Shown: positions 23,705-29,792 of the stretch, piece after piece
Layout of the letters: the number at the start of each line of letters is the position of its first letter
How positions within the stretch are numbered: the stretch's first letter is position 1
Source of the DNA: Gemmatimonadaceae bacterium
GTDB taxonomy: Bacteria > Gemmatimonadota > Gemmatimonadetes > Gemmatimonadales > Gemmatimonadaceae
Direction of reading: 5' to 3'
DNA: 33,311 nucleotides
Assembly: GCA_025453855.1 (NCBI GenBank)
Contig: JALOPO010000002.1
Coordinates: forward strand, 1 to 33,311
Translations under genes and position numbers: made by a program
Notes under the pieces: model-generated
What the model was told of the DNA's origin: nothing
The model's database searches: none
What the model saw: only the letters and a program-made list of their open reading frames with translations

Positions 23705-24943
23705 ATGACCACCGCCGCGCGTCGCCCCGCCGTCGGCTTCATCCTCGTGACCGTGCTGATCGACATGATCGGCTTCGGGCTCGCGTTCCCCGTCCTCCCG
23801 CTCCTCGTCGGCGACTTCACTCCCGATCGTGCACAGCAGTCGATCTGGACGGGGGTGCTGGCGGGCGCGTACGGACTGATGCAGTGGCTCGCCGCGCCGC
23901 TCCTCGGCGCGCTCAGCGATCGCGTCGGCCGCCGACCGGTGCTGGTGGTCGCGATCCTCGGCCTCGGCGCGCACCACCTGCTCATGGCGCTCGCCCCCTC
24001 GCTCTGGTTCATGCTCGCCGCGCGGCTCATCGGCGGCGCGGCCGGCGCGACCTTCTCGGTGGCGGGCGCCTACGTCTCCGACATCACCGCCCCCGCCGAT
24101 CGCGCGAAGGCGTTCGGCATGCTCGGCGCCACCTTCGGCCTCGGCTTCATCCTCGGGCCGGTGATCGGCGGCCTCCTCGGCGACCTCGACCCGCGCATGC
24201 CGTTCATCGTCGCGGCCGGCGCGTCGCTCGTGAACGCCTGCTACGGCGCGCTCGTCGTCCCCGAGTCGCTGGCGCCCGAGCATCGGGCGCCCTTCTCGTT
24301 CGCGCGCGCGAACCCGTTCGGCGCGCTGCACGCCCTCGTCGCGCAGCGCGCCACCGGGCCGCTGGTGCGCGTCTTCGTCCTCTACTCGCTCGCCCACGCC
24401 ATGATGGTCGAGACGTGGGTGCTCTACACGCGCTTCCGCTTCGGCTGGGGGCCGCGCGAGAACGGCATCTCGCTCTTCATCGTCGGTGTGGTGGCGACGA
24501 TCGTGGGCGCGTGGGGGCTCGGGAAGATGATCGCCGCCTGGGGCGACGTCCGCGTCGCGCTCCTCGCCCTCGCCAGCGGCGTGGTCGCCTACCTGGGCTA
24601 CGCACTGAGCGTGACGCCATGGATGATCTACGCGGTGACGATCCTCGTCTTCCCGCTCCACGCCACGACTCCCGCGCTCAAGGGGATCGTCTCGCGCACC
24701 ACGCCCCCGGATGCACAGGGCGTGACGATGGGCGCCCTCGACGGCATCTACGCGCTCATGGCGGTGATCGGCCCCCTCCTCGGCACGAACCTCCTCGCGC
24801 TGGTGAGCGACGCACCGGCCGCCTCGCCGCAGCTCGGCATCGTCTTCTTCACCTGCGCAGCCCTGCAGGCCGCCGCGTTCAAGCTCGCCCGCCGCCACCT
24901 CGCTGCCGTCCCCATTGCCGATGTCTCCGCCGCGTCGGCCTGA
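23705..24943 (+). CDS. MFS transporter, TetA-like drug:H+ antiporter family
   Basis: This 412-aa protein has twelve predicted membrane helices and the major facilitator signatures. The first helix contains [21 protein letters not shown] (motif D1-like). Loop 2-3 has the motif A sequence [13 protein letters not shown], helix 4 has '[22 protein letters not shown]', and helix 5 the motif C-like [13 protein letters not shown]. This is the layout of class A-type tetracycline/metabolite efflux pumps. Such genes are common in soil bacteria, and the substrate is not predictable; resistance should not be assumed. It follows the ACT-domain gene by ten bases, and no TetR gene is nearby. A large inverted repeat lies after its stop. 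Confidence 0.92.
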   Translation: MTTAARRPAVGFILVTVLIDMIGFGLAFPVLPLLVGDFTPDRAQQSIWTGVLAGAYGLMQWLAAPLLGALSDRVGRRPVLVVAILGLGAHHLLMALAPSLWFMLAARLIGGAAGATFSVAGAYVSDITAPADRAKAFGMLGATFGLGFILGPVIGGLLGDLDPRMPFIVAAGASLVNACYGALVVPESLAPEHRAPFSFARANPFGALHALVAQRATGPLVRVFVLYSLAHAMMVETWVLYTRFRFGWGPRENGISLFIVGVVATIVGAWGLGKMIAAWGDVRVALLALASGVVAYLGYALSVTPWMIYAVTILVFPLHATTPALKGIVSRTTPPDAQGVTMGALDGIYALMAVIGPLLGTNLLALVSDAPAASPQLGIVFFTCAALQAAAFKLARRHLAAVPIADVSAASA

Positions 24944-24986
24944 GCGTGCGTGCGAGCTCGCTGCTTCGTTCCGGATGCGTGCTGGT

Positions 24987-25252
24987 GAACAGCCGGAACT
25001 GCCAGGAAGAGCAGGGACGGACAGGGAACGGCAGCGACTGCGTGGACGGCCGTGAGCACAGCACGTTCAGCGCGAGGGCTGCATGCCGATGCGGGAACTG
25101 CGTGGACGCATGGCAATCAACAGTCCGCGCCGTGAGAAGCCATCGAGTGCCGTTTCCACGTGCGTCAGATCGGGTCTGCCCAGCTTCGGACGTCCTCACC
25201 GTCCCTGCCATTCCCTGTCCGTCCCTGCTCTTCCTGGCAGTTCCGGCTGTTC
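24987..25252. repeat. Large element with 48-bp near-perfect terminal inverted repeats
   Basis: Arms 24987-25034 and 25205-25252 are reverse complements at 47 of 48 positions; weaker similarity extends about ten bases outward. The 170-base interior contains no gene and has a 12-bp direct repeat (25037-25048 and 25097-25108). The whole fills almost all of the 333-nt gap (24944-25276) between the convergent MFS and DapA-like genes, so transcripts from both sides would read into a very stable stem. It could be a MITE-like mobile remnant or a bidirectional terminator or RNA-stability element. No target-site duplication is obvious at its edges. Apart from this element I see nothing else in the gap. 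Confidence 0.85.
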
Positions 25253-25276
25253 GACAGCACGGAGCAGGACCCGACG

Positions 25277-26173
25277 TCAGGCCGACGCGAGCACGTCCCG
25301 CGTGACCTGCACGACCTGCTCGCGCGCGGCATCGGAAAGCGGGAGCAACGGCGCCCTTGGCGCCCCCCCGACGCGCCCCGCCGCATCGACCGCCGCCTTC
25401 AGCCCCGGCACGCCGAACGTCACCGCCACCTCGGTCGCGAGCCGCGTCAGCGCCTGCTGCAGCGCGCGCCCACGCGCCTCGTCGCCGCCGTGCACCGCCT
25501 CGGCGATCGCCAGGCAGAGCGCCGGCGCGATGCAGCCGGTCGCGAGGATCGCCCCCTCGCACCCGGTCGCGAGTGCGATCCGCAGGCTCGGCGCGTGGCC
25601 GGTGAACACCGCGAAGGGCGCGGGCGCGAGCGTCTGGTAGCTGTCGCGCACCACCGCGTCGGCGCCGGAATCCTTGATCCCGATGACGTTCGGGTGCGAC
25701 GCGAGCCGGCCCACCACCTCGGCGTCGAGCGCGAAGTGCATGTACTGCGGAATGCTGTAGAGCAGCACCGGCACCGGGCTCGCATCGGCCACGGCGCGGT
25801 AGTGCGCCTCCTGCGCGGCGGGCGTCATCGCGTTCGTGTAGTAGTGCGGCGCGACGACGAGCACCGCGTCGGCGCCACCGGCACCGGCCCGCTGCGCACG
25901 CGCGATCGTCTGCCGCGTGCTCTCGGCGCCGATCCCCATGAGGAGCCAGCGATCGGTGGGGACGTGCGGACGCACCGCGGCCAGGAGCGCGTCGCGCTCG
26001 CCGTCGTCGAGGAGCGGCGCCTCACCCGTGGAGCCGCAGAGGACGAGCCCCTGCAGCCCGGCGTCGATCAGCGCCGCCGCGTTGGTCGCGGCAGCCGCGG
26101 CGTCGAGCGCGCCGTCGGCGCCGAAGGGCGTGGTGGCGGCGGCGAGGATTCCACCCAGCGGTCGCGTCGGCAT
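25277..26173 (-). CDS. DapA/NanA-family aldolase (dihydrodipicolinate synthase-like)
   Basis: The 298-aa TIM-barrel enzyme starts at the ATG at 26173, sharing one base with the trpS stop (TGATG). The pyruvate-carboxyl-binding GSTGE is at residues 47-51, the catalytic Tyr is at about 139 (LLYSIPQ) and the Schiff-base Lys is at 167 (VIGIKDSG). Class I aldolases of this family condense or cleave pyruvate with aldehydes. True DapA usually has YNVPxRT where this has YSIPQYMHF, so it is more likely another member (for example 4-hydroxy-2-oxoglutarate aldolase or a sugar-acid aldolase) than the lysine-pathway enzyme. No lysine-pathway gene is nearby. The frame continues open upstream into trpS but only as shadow. 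Confidence 0.9.
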   Translation of the reverse strand: MPTRPLGGILAAATTPFGADGALDAAAAATNAAALIDAGLQGLVLCGSTGEAPLLDDGERDALLAAVRPHVPTDRWLLMGIGAESTRQTIARAQRAGAGGADAVLVVAPHYYTNAMTPAAQEAHYRAVADASPVPVLLYSIPQYMHFALDAEVVGRLASHPNVIGIKDSGADAVVRDSYQTLAPAPFAVFTGHAPSLRIALATGCEGAILATGCIAPALCLAIAEAVHGGDEARGRALQQALTRLATEVAVTFGVPGLKAAVDAAGRVGGAPRAPLLPLSDAAREQVVQVTRDVLASA

Positions 26174-27162
26174 CAGTGCGCGAGCCCCATCATGTCGTAC
26201 ACCTCCCCGATCGTGCGCTCGGCCACCGCGCGCGCGCGCTCGGCCCCCTGCACCATGATCTCGCGCACCGTCCCCGGCTTCTCCTGCAGCTGCGCGGCAC
26301 GCGTGCGGATCGGCACCAGCGTCTCCTCCATGTGCGTGAAGAGCGTCTTCTTGCAGTCGATGCACCCCCACTTCGCGCCGCTGCAGTTCTCGCGCACCTC
26401 CGCCTGCACCGGCTCGGGGCTGAACGCCTTGTGCATGCTGTAGATGTTGCAGACGTCCGGGTTGCCGGGATCGGTCTTCCGCACGCGCGCCGGGTCGGTG
26501 ACCGCCGGGCGCAGCTTGGCCCAGATGTCGTCCGGCGCCTCGAGCAGCCCGATGGTGTTGCCGAGCGACTTGGACATCTTCGCCTGCCCGTCGAGCCCCA
26601 TCAGCCGGCGCACCGGCGTCAGGAGCGCCTGCGGCTCCGGGAAGTACGGGGAATCTTCCGGGCGGAACTTCGCGTTCCACTTGCGGGCGATGTCGCGCGA
26701 CAGCTCGAGGTGCTGCACCTGGTCCTCGCCCACCGGCACCCGGTCGGCACGGTAGAGGAGGATGTCGGCGGCCTGCAGCACCGGGTAGGTGAGCAGCCCC
26801 GTGATCACGCTCTCCTGCCGTGCGCTCTTGTCCTTGAACTGCACCTGCCGTTCCAGGTCACCGAGCGGGGTGACCGTGTTGAAGACCCACCCGAGCTCCG
26901 CGTGCGCGCGCACGGCGCTCTGGAAGAAGAGCGTGCAGCGGTCGGGATCGAGCCCGGCGGCGAGCAGCGTGAGCGCCATGTCGTGGCGGCGCTGGCGCAG
27001 GTCAGCCGGGTCGTAGTTTCCGGTGAGTGCATGGAGGTCCACGACGCAGAAGAACGACCGGTCGGGCCCCTCCTGCAGCCGCACCCAGTTCTGCACCGCC
27101 CCGAGGTAGTTGCCGATGTGCAGCTCGCCGGAGGGCTGGATTCCGCTGAAGATCCGAGACAT
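26173..27162 (-). CDS. trpS: Tryptophanyl-tRNA synthetase
   Basis: This 329-aa class I synthetase charges tRNA-Trp. The signature HIGN is at residues 15-18 and KMSKS at 195-199, with 'PVGEDQVQHLELSRDIA' (tRNA/Trp pocket) and 'PTPVRRLMGLDGQAK'-like sequence between them. The C-terminal part contains a Cys-rich segment NCSGAKWGCIDCKK, seen in a subset of bacterial TrpRS that may bind zinc or an iron-sulfur cluster; four Cys residues lie in the C-terminal domain. A promoter at 27197-27169 is predicted to start the message at the ATG itself. The stop is joined to the start of the aldolase gene. Confidence 0.97.
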   Translation of the reverse strand: MSRIFSGIQPSGELHIGNYLGAVQNWVRLQEGPDRSFFCVVDLHALTGNYDPADLRQRRHDMALTLLAAGLDPDRCTLFFQSAVRAHAELGWVFNTVTPLGDLERQVQFKDKSARQESVITGLLTYPVLQAADILLYRADRVPVGEDQVQHLELSRDIARKWNAKFRPEDSPYFPEPQALLTPVRRLMGLDGQAKMSKSLGNTIGLLEAPDDIWAKLRPAVTDPARVRKTDPGNPDVCNIYSMHKAFSPEPVQAEVRENCSGAKWGCIDCKKTLFTHMEETLVPIRTRAAQLQEKPGTVREIMVQGAERARAVAERTIGEVYDMMGLAH

Positions 27163-27168
27163 TGCCGC

Positions 27169-27197
27169 AAGCTATGGACGCTGACGCCCTCATCCAA
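27169..27197 (-). promoter_or_regulatory. Promoter of trpS, likely giving a leaderless message
   Basis: On the minus strand TTGGAT (27197-27192) and TAGCTT (27174-27169) are separated by 17 bases, a good sigma70-type arrangement. Six bases separate the -10 from the trpS ATG (27162), so transcription would begin at or next to the start codon. Most of the promoter lies inside the first codons of the divergent phosphatase gene. Confidence 0.55.
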
Positions 27198-28007
27198 TCG
27201 CACCCGCACGCCGCGCCCGCCGACCGCGTGCTCCTCGCCGCCCTCGTGGAGGCCGCGGCCGAGGCGGCCGCCTTCATCCGGTCGCACGAGGAGGCGCGTG
27301 GTGCGATCCGCTGGGAGGTGAAGGACGCCAGCGACTTCGTCTCGCTCGTCGATCGCGGCGCCGAGGAGCTCATCCGCCGCGCCCTCGCGCCGCTCGGGGC
27401 GGCGACCTTCATCGGCGAGGAGGGGTCGCCCGATGCGCGCGCCGGCGCCGGGCTCACGATCGTCTGCGACCCGCTCGACGGCACGACCAACTTCCTGCAC
27501 GGCTTCCCGGCCTACGCCGTCTCCATCGCCGCACTCGTCGACGGGAGTCTTGCTGCGGGCGTGATCCACGATGTCGCGCGCGACGAGGTCTTCACCTGCG
27601 TGCGCGGCGGCGGGAGCGCGAAGGACGGGCGCCCGATCCACGTCTCGCCGATCGACGATCCCGCGCGCGCCCTCGTCGGCACCGGCGCGCCGTTCCGCAA
27701 GCCGGACCAGCTCGCGACCTACCTCGACCAGCTCCCGCGCATCCTCGCCGTCACCAGCGGCATCCGCCGCGCCGGCTCGGCCGCGCTCGACCTCGCACAC
27801 GTCGCCGCGGGGCGCTTCGAGTGCTTCTGGGAGCTGCGCCTCGCGCCGTGGGACATCGCCGCCGGCCTCCTGCTGGTGCGCGAGGCGGGCGGCCGCGTGA
27901 CCGACTTCACGGGACGCGACGCGGAGGTGGCGCACACCGGGATCGTCGCCGGCAATCCCGCGATGCACGCCTGGCTGCTGCGGACGCTCGACGGGACGGT
28001 GCCGTGA
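27174..28007 (+). CDS. Inositol monophosphatase-family protein
   Basis: Translated from the ATG at 27174, this 277-aa protein has the two metal-binding signatures of the family: GEEGS (81-85) plus DPLDGTTNF (99-107, motif 1), and WDIAAG (about 219-224, motif 2). The core fold is complete, with the family segment 'TGAPF' and 'RAGSAALDLAHVAAGRFECFWE' between them. It removes phosphate from inositol 1-phosphate or related substrates with Mg2+. Sugar or nucleotide phosphates (as for CysQ or SuhB) are possible too. A TTG codon at 27162 would extend it by four residues and overlap the trpS start. ftcD overlaps its stop as GTGA. Confidence 0.92.
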   Translation: MDADALIQSHPHAAPADRVLLAALVEAAAEAAAFIRSHEEARGAIRWEVKDASDFVSLVDRGAEELIRRALAPLGAATFIGEEGSPDARAGAGLTIVCDPLDGTTNFLHGFPAYAVSIAALVDGSLAAGVIHDVARDEVFTCVRGGGSAKDGRPIHVSPIDDPARALVGTGAPFRKPDQLATYLDQLPRILAVTSGIRRAGSAALDLAHVAAGRFECFWELRLAPWDIAAGLLLVREAGGRVTDFTGRDAEVAHTGIVAGNPAMHAWLLRTLDGTVP

Positions 28008-29524
28008 GCCGCGCCGCGCTCGTGGAGTGCGTCCCCAACTTCAGCGAGGGGCGCGATCCGGCCGTCATCGAGGCGATCGTGCGCGCGATCGGCGAGGCGG
28101 GCGGGCGCGTGCTCGACCACTCGCTCGACGCGTGGCACAACCGCGCGGTGGTGACCTTCGTCGCCGAGCGTGACGCGATGGTCGATGCCGCGTTCGCCGC
28201 CATCCGCACCGCGCGCGACCGCATCGACCTGCGCGCGCATCGCGGCGTGCACCCGCGCATCGGCGCCGCCGACGTGGTGCCCTTCATCCCGCTCGATGGC
28301 GCCACGATGGACGAGTGCGTCGCCATCGCGCGCGCGCTGGCGACGCGCGTCGGCGACGAGCTGGCGATCCCCGTCTACCTCTACGAGTGGGCCGCGCAGC
28401 GCGAGGAACGACGCGACCTCGCGCACGTGCGCGCCGGCGGGCTCGAGGCGCTCGCGGCGTCGATCGCGAGCGATCCCGCGCGCACACCCGACGCGGGACC
28501 GGCGGCGTTGCATCCCACCGCCGGCGCCGTCGCGATCGGCGCACGCCCCTTCCTCGGCGCCTTCAACGTCTACATCGGCGATGCGAGCAAGGTGCCGGCG
28601 GCGCGAGCGATCGCCCGCGCGATCCGCGCGCGGCATGGGGGCCTGCCGGGCGTGAAGGCGCTCGGCCTCGAGGTCGGGGGACGCGCGCAGGTGAGCATGA
28701 ACCTCACCGATCTCGCCGCCGTGCCGCTGCACGTCGCGTTCGACGCGGTGGCGCGCGAGGCGGCGCTGCACGGTGCGCGCGCCGAGGCGAGTGAACTCAT
28801 CGGCCTCGCGCCGCAGGCGGCGATCGAGGCGGCGTTCCGTGATCGCATCGCGCTGGTCGATGCGCGCGACACCGTCTCGCTCGACCTGCGCGTCGCCGAC
28901 CACGCGCCCACCGCCGACGTGCGACCGGCCACGGAGGCGATCGCCGACCTCGATGCCCACGAGGCGAGCGGGACGGCGGCCGCGCTGGCGGCGATGCTGG
29001 CCAGCGCCACGACGCGCCTCGCGGCGAACGTGCACGTGCGGCGCGGGGGCACGGTGGCCGCCGAGCCGCTGCGCCTGGTGGTCGCGAGCTGCGAGACGAT
29101 CGAGCGCCACCTGCATCGTGGCGCGCAGGACGATGCGCGCGCATGGCAGGGCGTCGTGCAGGCGCGTCGACGCCCGCAGCGCACGCCGGCCGAGGCGGCC
29201 GAGCGTGCGCGCGCCGTGGATGCGGCGCTCGTGGCGGCCGCCGCGGTGCCGCTGCGCATCGCGCAGCTGGCGACGGATCTCGTCGCGCTGGCGGCCGAGG
29301 CGGCGCGCGAGGGCGATCATGTCACGGCACCCGACGCGTGGGCCGGAGCGACGATCGCGCACGGGTGCGCCCACGCGGCACTCGGGCTCGCGCGCGGCAA
29401 CCTGGCGATGCTCGGCGATGCATCGCTGGGTGACGAGTCGCGCGGCGAGGCGGGTCGGATCGCACGGCTCGCCGACGAGCTGCGCGAGCGGGCGCGGGCG
29501 GCGGTCGGGCAGGTGGGCGGGTGA
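28004..29524 (+). CDS. ftcD: Bifunctional glutamate formimidoyltransferase / formimidoyl-THF cyclodeaminase
   Basis: The GTG at 28004 overlaps the phosphatase stop, giving 506 aa. The N-terminal transferase begins ALVECVPNFSEGRD and continues with LDHSLDAWHNRAVVTFV and the RAHRGVHPRIGAADVVPFIP signature. Its second part includes IGARPFLGAFNVYIG and 'GRAQVSMNLTDLAAVPLHVA'. The C-terminal cyclodeaminase (from about residue 325) includes 'LVVASCETIERHLHRG' and ends near residue 500. The enzyme moves the formimino group of formiminoglutamate to tetrahydrofolate, and the cyclodeaminase releases ammonia, in histidine breakdown. The fusion matches the mammalian FTCD layout. No other hut gene is nearby, so coupling to a phosphatase is unusual context. 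Confidence 0.93.
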   Translation: MSRAALVECVPNFSEGRDPAVIEAIVRAIGEAGGRVLDHSLDAWHNRAVVTFVAERDAMVDAAFAAIRTARDRIDLRAHRGVHPRIGAADVVPFIPLDGATMDECVAIARALATRVGDELAIPVYLYEWAAQREERRDLAHVRAGGLEALAASIASDPARTPDAGPAALHPTAGAVAIGARPFLGAFNVYIGDASKVPAARAIARAIRARHGGLPGVKALGLEVGGRAQVSMNLTDLAAVPLHVAFDAVAREAALHGARAEASELIGLAPQAAIEAAFRDRIALVDARDTVSLDLRVADHAPTADVRPATEAIADLDAHEASGTAAALAAMLASATTRLAANVHVRRGGTVAAEPLRLVVASCETIERHLHRGAQDDARAWQGVVQARRRPQRTPAEAAERARAVDAALVAAAAVPLRIAQLATDLVALAAEAAREGDHVTAPDAWAGATIAHGCAHAALGLARGNLAMLGDASLGDESRGEAGRIARLADELRERARAAVGQVGG

Positions 29525-29573
29525 CGCGGCGAGCAGGCCGCTGCGGCGGTCGGACATGTGGGCGGGTGATGCG
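29501..29573 (+). repeat. 28-bp direct repeat duplicating the end of ftcD
   Basis: 29501-29528 (the last codons, stop and following bases of ftcD) is repeated at 29546-29573 with three substitutions. The second copy lies after the stop and is not translated. It looks like a small tandem duplication of the gene's 3' end, in the 268-nt region that also holds the downstream promoter. Confidence 0.6.
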
Positions 29574-29716
29574 CGCGAGGTGACCCGCCGTCGGGTCCGC
29601 GCGGTCGGGATGCTGCGGCCGCTGCAGCGGGTCATGCAGCCGGCGGGGGTGAACGGGTCGCACCGGGCGCGCGCGGCGCGTGCGTCAGCGCGTTCGTGAC
29701 GCGCCGGGCCTATCTC

Positions 29717-29728
29717 CTAAAGCTCTAG
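29717..29728 (+). promoter_or_regulatory. Operator 1 for the BlaI-type repressor domain
   Basis: CTAAAGCTCTAG is a near-perfect dyad (ideal CTAAAGCTTTAG) and ends one base before the TTGACA box. BlaI/MecI family repressors bind short AT-richer dyads of this kind at their own promoters. The flanking CTC is matched, in reverse complement, beside operator 2, making a larger inverted arrangement around the promoter. Confidence 0.65.
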
Positions 29729-29757
29729 TTGACACCGCCGCCCGGCGCCCCTAGCGT
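29729..29757 (+). promoter_or_regulatory. Sigma70-type promoter of the BlaI-BlaR1 fusion gene
   Basis: A perfect -35 TTGACA (29729-29734) is followed after exactly 17 bases by a -10 TAGCGT (29752-29757, three of six consensus bases including the key TA...T). The expected transcription start is near 29764, giving a leader of about 29 bases with an AGGAG ribosome-binding site at 29781-29785. The promoter lies between two matching operator dyads. Confidence 0.75.
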
Positions 29758-29770
29758 GGGGAGCGAGCAC

Positions 29771-29782
29771 CTAACGCTTTAG
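29771..29782 (+). promoter_or_regulatory. Operator 2 for the BlaI-type repressor domain, overlapping the ribosome-binding site
   Basis: CTAACGCTTTAG is a near-perfect copy of the same CTAAAGCTTTAG dyad with one mismatch. It lies just after the predicted transcription start and shares two bases with the AGGAG ribosome-binding site (29781-29785). Its reverse complement continued outward (CTCCTAAAGCGTTAG) matches operator 1 (CTCCTAAAGCTCTAG) in 13 of 15 bases. Repressor bound here would block polymerase. Confidence 0.65.
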
Positions 29783-29792
29783 GAGACCGCCC

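Noticed and set aside
23705-24943. Calling the MFS gene a tetracycline resistance gene
   Set aside because: The fold is TetA-like but there is no TetR partner, and MFS substrate cannot be read from sequence.
24987-25252. A CRISPR array or insertion sequence
   Set aside because: There are no regularly spaced repeats and no transposase frame; only one pair of inverted arms with a short core.
25277-26173. Naming the aldolase dapA
   Set aside because: The active-site segment differs from the usual YNVPxRT of true DapA and no lysine-pathway genes are near, so only the family is supported.
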